Source: Oscillospiraceae bacterium
Lineage (GTDB): Bacteria > Bacillota > Clostridia > Oscillospirales > Acutalibacteraceae
Direction of reading: 5' to 3'
Assembly (NCBI GenBank): GCA_902791235.1
Contig: CADAUV010000008.1
Coordinates: 1-36,803 of the forward strand
Length of the DNA stretch: 36,803 nucleotides
Shown here: piece after piece, positions 34,060-36,803 of the stretch
How positions within the stretch are numbered: the stretch's first letter is position 1
Layout of the letters: every line of letters begins with the position of its first letter
The notes under the pieces: model-generated
What the model was told of the DNA's origin: nothing
Database searches by the model: none
The model's input: the letters and a program-made list of their open reading frames with translations, nothing else
Position numbers and translations under genes: made by a program

Positions 34060-36803
34060 ATGGCAAACGGATTTCTTACCGCTATTTTCGGAGATTACTC
34101 CGCAAAAGAGGTAAAAAGAGTAAAGAAAATTTCTGACAAGGTGCTTGCGCTTGAAAGCAAGTATCAGGCAATGGAGGATAAGGAGCTTACCGCTCAGACG
34201 CAGCTTCTTAAGGACAGACTTGCAAACGGCGAAACGCTTGACGATATTCTTCCCGACGCTTTCGCTGTGTGCCGCGAGGCTGCATGGCGTGTGCTTGGTA
34301 TGAAGCACTTTGAGGTGCAGGTTATCGGCGGCATCGTTCTTCACCAGGGCAGAATTGCCGAGATGAAGACAGGTGAGGGTAAAACGCTTGTTGCAACCCT
34401 TCCCGCTTACTTAAATGCGCTTTCGGGCGACGGCGTTCATATTGTAACGGTTAACGATTACCTTGCAAAGAGAGACTCTGAGTGGATGGGCAAGCTCTAC
34501 CGCTTTTTAGGTCTTGAGGTAGGTCTTATCATTCACGACAAGACAAATGCCGAAAGACACGCGGCGTATGCTGCCGACATCACATACGGTACTAATAACG
34601 AGATGGGCTTTGACTATCTCCGTGATAATATGGTTCAGTATAAGGAGCAGAAGGTTCAGCGCGGACATAATTTTGCAATTGTCGACGAGGTTGACTCGAT
34701 TCTCATTGATGAGGCGAGAACTCCTCTTATCATCAGCGGTAAGGGCGAGCAGTCCACCGACCTCTACCGCAGGGCTAACCTTTTTGCAAAAACGCTTAAA
34801 ATGGTTAAGGTTGCTCATATGGATGAAAAGCAGGACACCGAGTCCACATATGACGGCGACTATGTTGTTGACGAGAAAGCAAAGACGGCAACTCTTACCC
34901 AGAGCGGCGTAAAGAAGGCTGAGGAATACTTCGGCGTTGATAACCTTATGGAGATTCAGAACTCCACGATTCTTCATCATGTAAATCAGGCTATCAAGGC
35001 TAACGGCGTAATGCGCAGGGATATCGACTATGTTGTTGTTGACAATCAGGTTAAGATTGTCGATGAATTTACGGGTCGTATTATGGAGGGCAGGCGCTAT
35101 AACGAGGGTCTGCATCAGGCAATCGAGGCTAAGGAGAATGTTAAGGTTGAGCATGAGAGTAAGACTCTTGCTACAATCACCTTCCAGAATTACTTCCGTC
35201 TTTACAAAAAGCTTTCGGGTATGACGGGTACGGCTGCAACCGAGCGTGATGAGTTTTCGCAGATTTACAAGCTCGATGTTGTTGAAATCCCGACAAACAA
35301 GCCCGTTGCGCGTAAGGATGACCCCGATGTAATTTTCCAGACGGAGAAGGGCAAGTTCTACAATGTTGTAAAAAAGGTTGAGGAGTGCCACGCAAAGGGT
35401 CAGCCCGTGCTTGTAGGTACAGTCAGCATTGAAAAGAGTGAGGAGCTTTCAAAGCTTCTTAAAAAGGCAAAAATTCAGCACAATGTATTAAATGCAAAGA
35501 ACCATGCCAAAGAGGCTGAGATTATCGCGCAGGCGGGTAAGCTCGGCGCGGTTACAATCGCAACGAATATGGCAGGTCGTGGTACCGATATTATGCTTGG
35601 CGGTAATGCGGAATTTCTCGCTAAGGCTGAGATGAAGAGAATGCAGTACACCGATGAGCTTATCGCTGAGGCGACGGGCTTCGGCGAAACCGACGACGAG
35701 GAAATCCTTGAAGCAAGAAAAACCTTCCAGAGCTTAGAGGCTAAGTACAAGGAGGAGATTAAGGACGAGGCTGACAAGGTAAGAGAGGCAGGCGGTCTGT
35801 TTATTCTCGGTACGGAAAGACACGATTCACGCCGTATAGATAACCAGCTTCGCGGACGCTCGGGCCGTCAGGGCGACCCCGGTGAATCGCAGTTCTACCT
35901 CTCCTGTGAGGATGACCTTATGCGTCTTTTCGGCGGCGACAGAATGCAGTTGATGATGAGCAGACTTGCGGGCGACGAGAATATGCCTATTGAAAGCGCT
36001 ATGATTTCAAAGACTGTTGAGTCATCGCAGAAGAAGGTTGAGGGCGTAAACTTCAGTATCCGTAAGAATACGCTTCAGTACGACGATGTAATGAACAAGC
36101 AGAGAGAGCTTATCTATGCGCAGAGGGACCAGGTGCTTGACGGCATCGACCTTACGGATAAGATTTTCAATATGCTTGACACAAATATTGATGAGAATGT
36201 CCGCAATTACCTTGCAGGCGAGAATAAGGCTGACTGGAATATTGACGGACTTCGCGAGAAGTATCTCGGCTGGCTCACCAGGGAGGACGACTTCAGGGAT
36301 GAGAGCAAGGTTGATGTTGAGGGTACGATTGAGCTTCTTCAGGAGAGGGGCCATAAGGTGCTTGAGGACAAGAGAAAGCTTCTCGGCGATGAGCTTTATC
36401 AGGAATTTATGCGTATGGCTCTGCTTATGAATGTTGATATGAACTGGATGGACCATATCGACGCAATGGACGATTTAAAGCAGGGTATTCATCTTCGTTC
36501 CTATGCGCAGCAGGACCCCGTTGTTGCCTTTCGTATGGAGTCCTATGATATGTTCGACGAGATGACTGCGACCATCAGGGAAAACACCGTTAAAATGCTT
36601 CTTACAAAGACGCCTGTTCGTAATGAGGATGTTGAGCGTAAAGCGGTTGTAAAGGAAACAGGTACCTCGGGTGGCGGCGACAACACCGTTAAGAAGGAGC
36701 CTGTAAGGCGTAAGGACAAGAAGGTCGGACCTAACGACCCCTGTCCGTGCGGAAGCGGTCTTAAGTACAAGAAGTGCTGTGGCGCTCCCGGAAAGCAAAA
36801 TAA
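34060..36803 (+). CDS. secA: Preprotein translocase ATPase SecA (3' end cut by the window)
   Basis: SecA drives secretory proteins through SecYEG. The frame from ATG 34060 (GAGGTG site upstream) stays open to the last base: 914 codons are visible and the stop lies just beyond. Features include Walker A MKTGEGKT (about 102-109), the DEAD-like box [16 protein letters not shown] (from about 209), TGTAATE, the helicase motif [10 protein letters not shown], and [15 protein letters not shown]. The C-terminal zinc-binding tail [13 protein letters not shown], for SecB or ribosome contact, is present. The TAA at the very end of the window is out of frame. Essentially complete, a single-copy housekeeping gene. 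Confidence 0.97.
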   Translation, partial: MANGFLTAIFGDYSAKEVKRVKKISDKVLALESKYQAMEDKELTAQTQLLKDRLANGETLDDILPDAFAVCREAAWRVLGMKHFEVQVIGGIVLHQGRIAEMKTGEGKTLVATLPAYLNALSGDGVHIVTVNDYLAKRDSEWMGKLYRFLGLEVGLIIHDKTNAERHAAYAADITYGTNNEMGFDYLRDNMVQYKEQKVQRGHNFAIVDEVDSILIDEARTPLIISGKGEQSTDLYRRANLFAKTLKMVKVAHMDEKQDTESTYDGDYVVDEKAKTATLTQSGVKKAEEYFGVDNLMEIQNSTILHHVNQAIKANGVMRRDIDYVVVDNQVKIVDEFTGRIMEGRRYNEGLHQAIEAKENVKVEHESKTLATITFQNYFRLYKKLSGMTGTAATERDEFSQIYKLDVVEIPTNKPVARKDDPDVIFQTEKGKFYNVVKKVEECHAKGQPVLVGTVSIEKSEELSKLLKKAKIQHNVLNAKNHAKEAEIIAQAGKLGAVTIATNMAGRGTDIMLGGNAEFLAKAEMKRMQYTDELIAEATGFGETDDEEILEARKTFQSLEAKYKEEIKDEADKVREAGGLFILGTERHDSRRIDNQLRGRSGRQGDPGESQFYLSCEDDLMRLFGGDRMQLMMSRLAGDENMPIESAMISKTVESSQKKVEGVNFSIRKNTLQYDDVMNKQRELIYAQRDQVLDGIDLTDKIFNMLDTNIDENVRNYLAGENKADWNIDGLREKYLGWLTREDDFRDESKVDVEGTIELLQERGHKVLEDKRKLLGDELYQEFMRMALLMNVDMNWMDHIDAMDDLKQGIHLRSYAQQDPVVAFRMESYDMFDEMTATIRENTVKMLLTKTPVRNEDVERKAVVKETGTSGGGDNTVKKEPVRRKDKKVGPNDPCPCGSGLKYKKCCGAPGKQN

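Noticed and set aside
34507..35391. 294-residue open frame on the minus strand
   Set aside because: It lies fully antisense to conserved secA sequence and has no ribosome binding site or recognisable domain; a shadow of codon bias.
36801..36803. TAA at the last three bases as the stop of secA, implying a frameshift
   Set aside because: The secA frame checked at several points (34681, 35221, 35521, 35821, 36421, 36781) is continuous and reads AAT at 36799-36801; the TAA is out of frame and the true stop is beyond the window.

Overview
The window looks like a chromosomal segment of an anaerobic, endospore-forming Clostridia bacterium, most likely Oscillospirales/Ruminococcaceae of gut type. 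The evidence is an Rnf complex, a trimeric/tetrameric NADH-linked [FeFe]-hydrogenase with its full HydEFG maturation set, a perfect Rex operator, two small spore-coat genes, choline/cell-wall-binding repeat proteins and strong Shine-Dalgarno sites (GGAGG). The lineage is inferred from gene content only.

Layout. (1) Positions 1-380: a GC-richer edge carrying the start of a secreted protein on the minus strand; it abuts an rnfC that is missing all but its C-terminal tail, so an assembly junction or rearrangement is likely. (2) 331-6001 plus: rnfC(tail)-D-G-E-A-B, then a two-repeat lipoprotein and a secreted cell-wall-binding protein, tightly packed and ending in a bidirectional terminator. (3) 6044-6481 minus: a two-gene spore-coat unit, including a 58-residue gene. 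(4) 6591-8600 plus: a secreted metallo-beta-lactamase-fold protein with ten 20-residue choline-binding repeats, with its own promoter. (5) 8750-17001 plus: a Rex-controlled hydrogenase operon. hndA is separated from hndB-hndC-hndD by six genes (DRTGG, RsbW-like ATPase, a sensory-type hydrogenase homologue, DRTGG, PHP phosphoesterase, HATPase). (6) 17020-21014 plus: a structured leader, a TM1266-type protein, hydE, hydG and hydF, ending in a bidirectional terminator. (7) 21057-27880 minus: CNNM/CorC-type transporter, pth, mfd, corA and a GNAT acetyltransferase. (8) 27941-29368 minus: a radical SAM/SPASM-like protein with its own promoter. (9) 29544-33232 minus: a polyprenyl-phosphate sugar transferase followed by a LacZ-type beta-galactosidase. 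(10) 33352 to the end, plus: a lipoprotein followed by secA, which runs off the right edge a few codons before its stop.

How it fits together. Rnf couples reduced ferredoxin and NAD+ to ion pumping, while the Hnd/HydABC-type hydrogenase uses NADH plus reduced ferredoxin to make H2. Both draw on the same two carriers, and the Rex box connects hydrogenase transcription to the NADH/NAD+ ratio. HydE, HydG and HydF build the H-cluster. The six-gene insert looks like an H2- or redox-sensing signalling module and is the most interesting part of the window: its gene families are recognisable, but its signalling logic is, as far as I know, not worked out.
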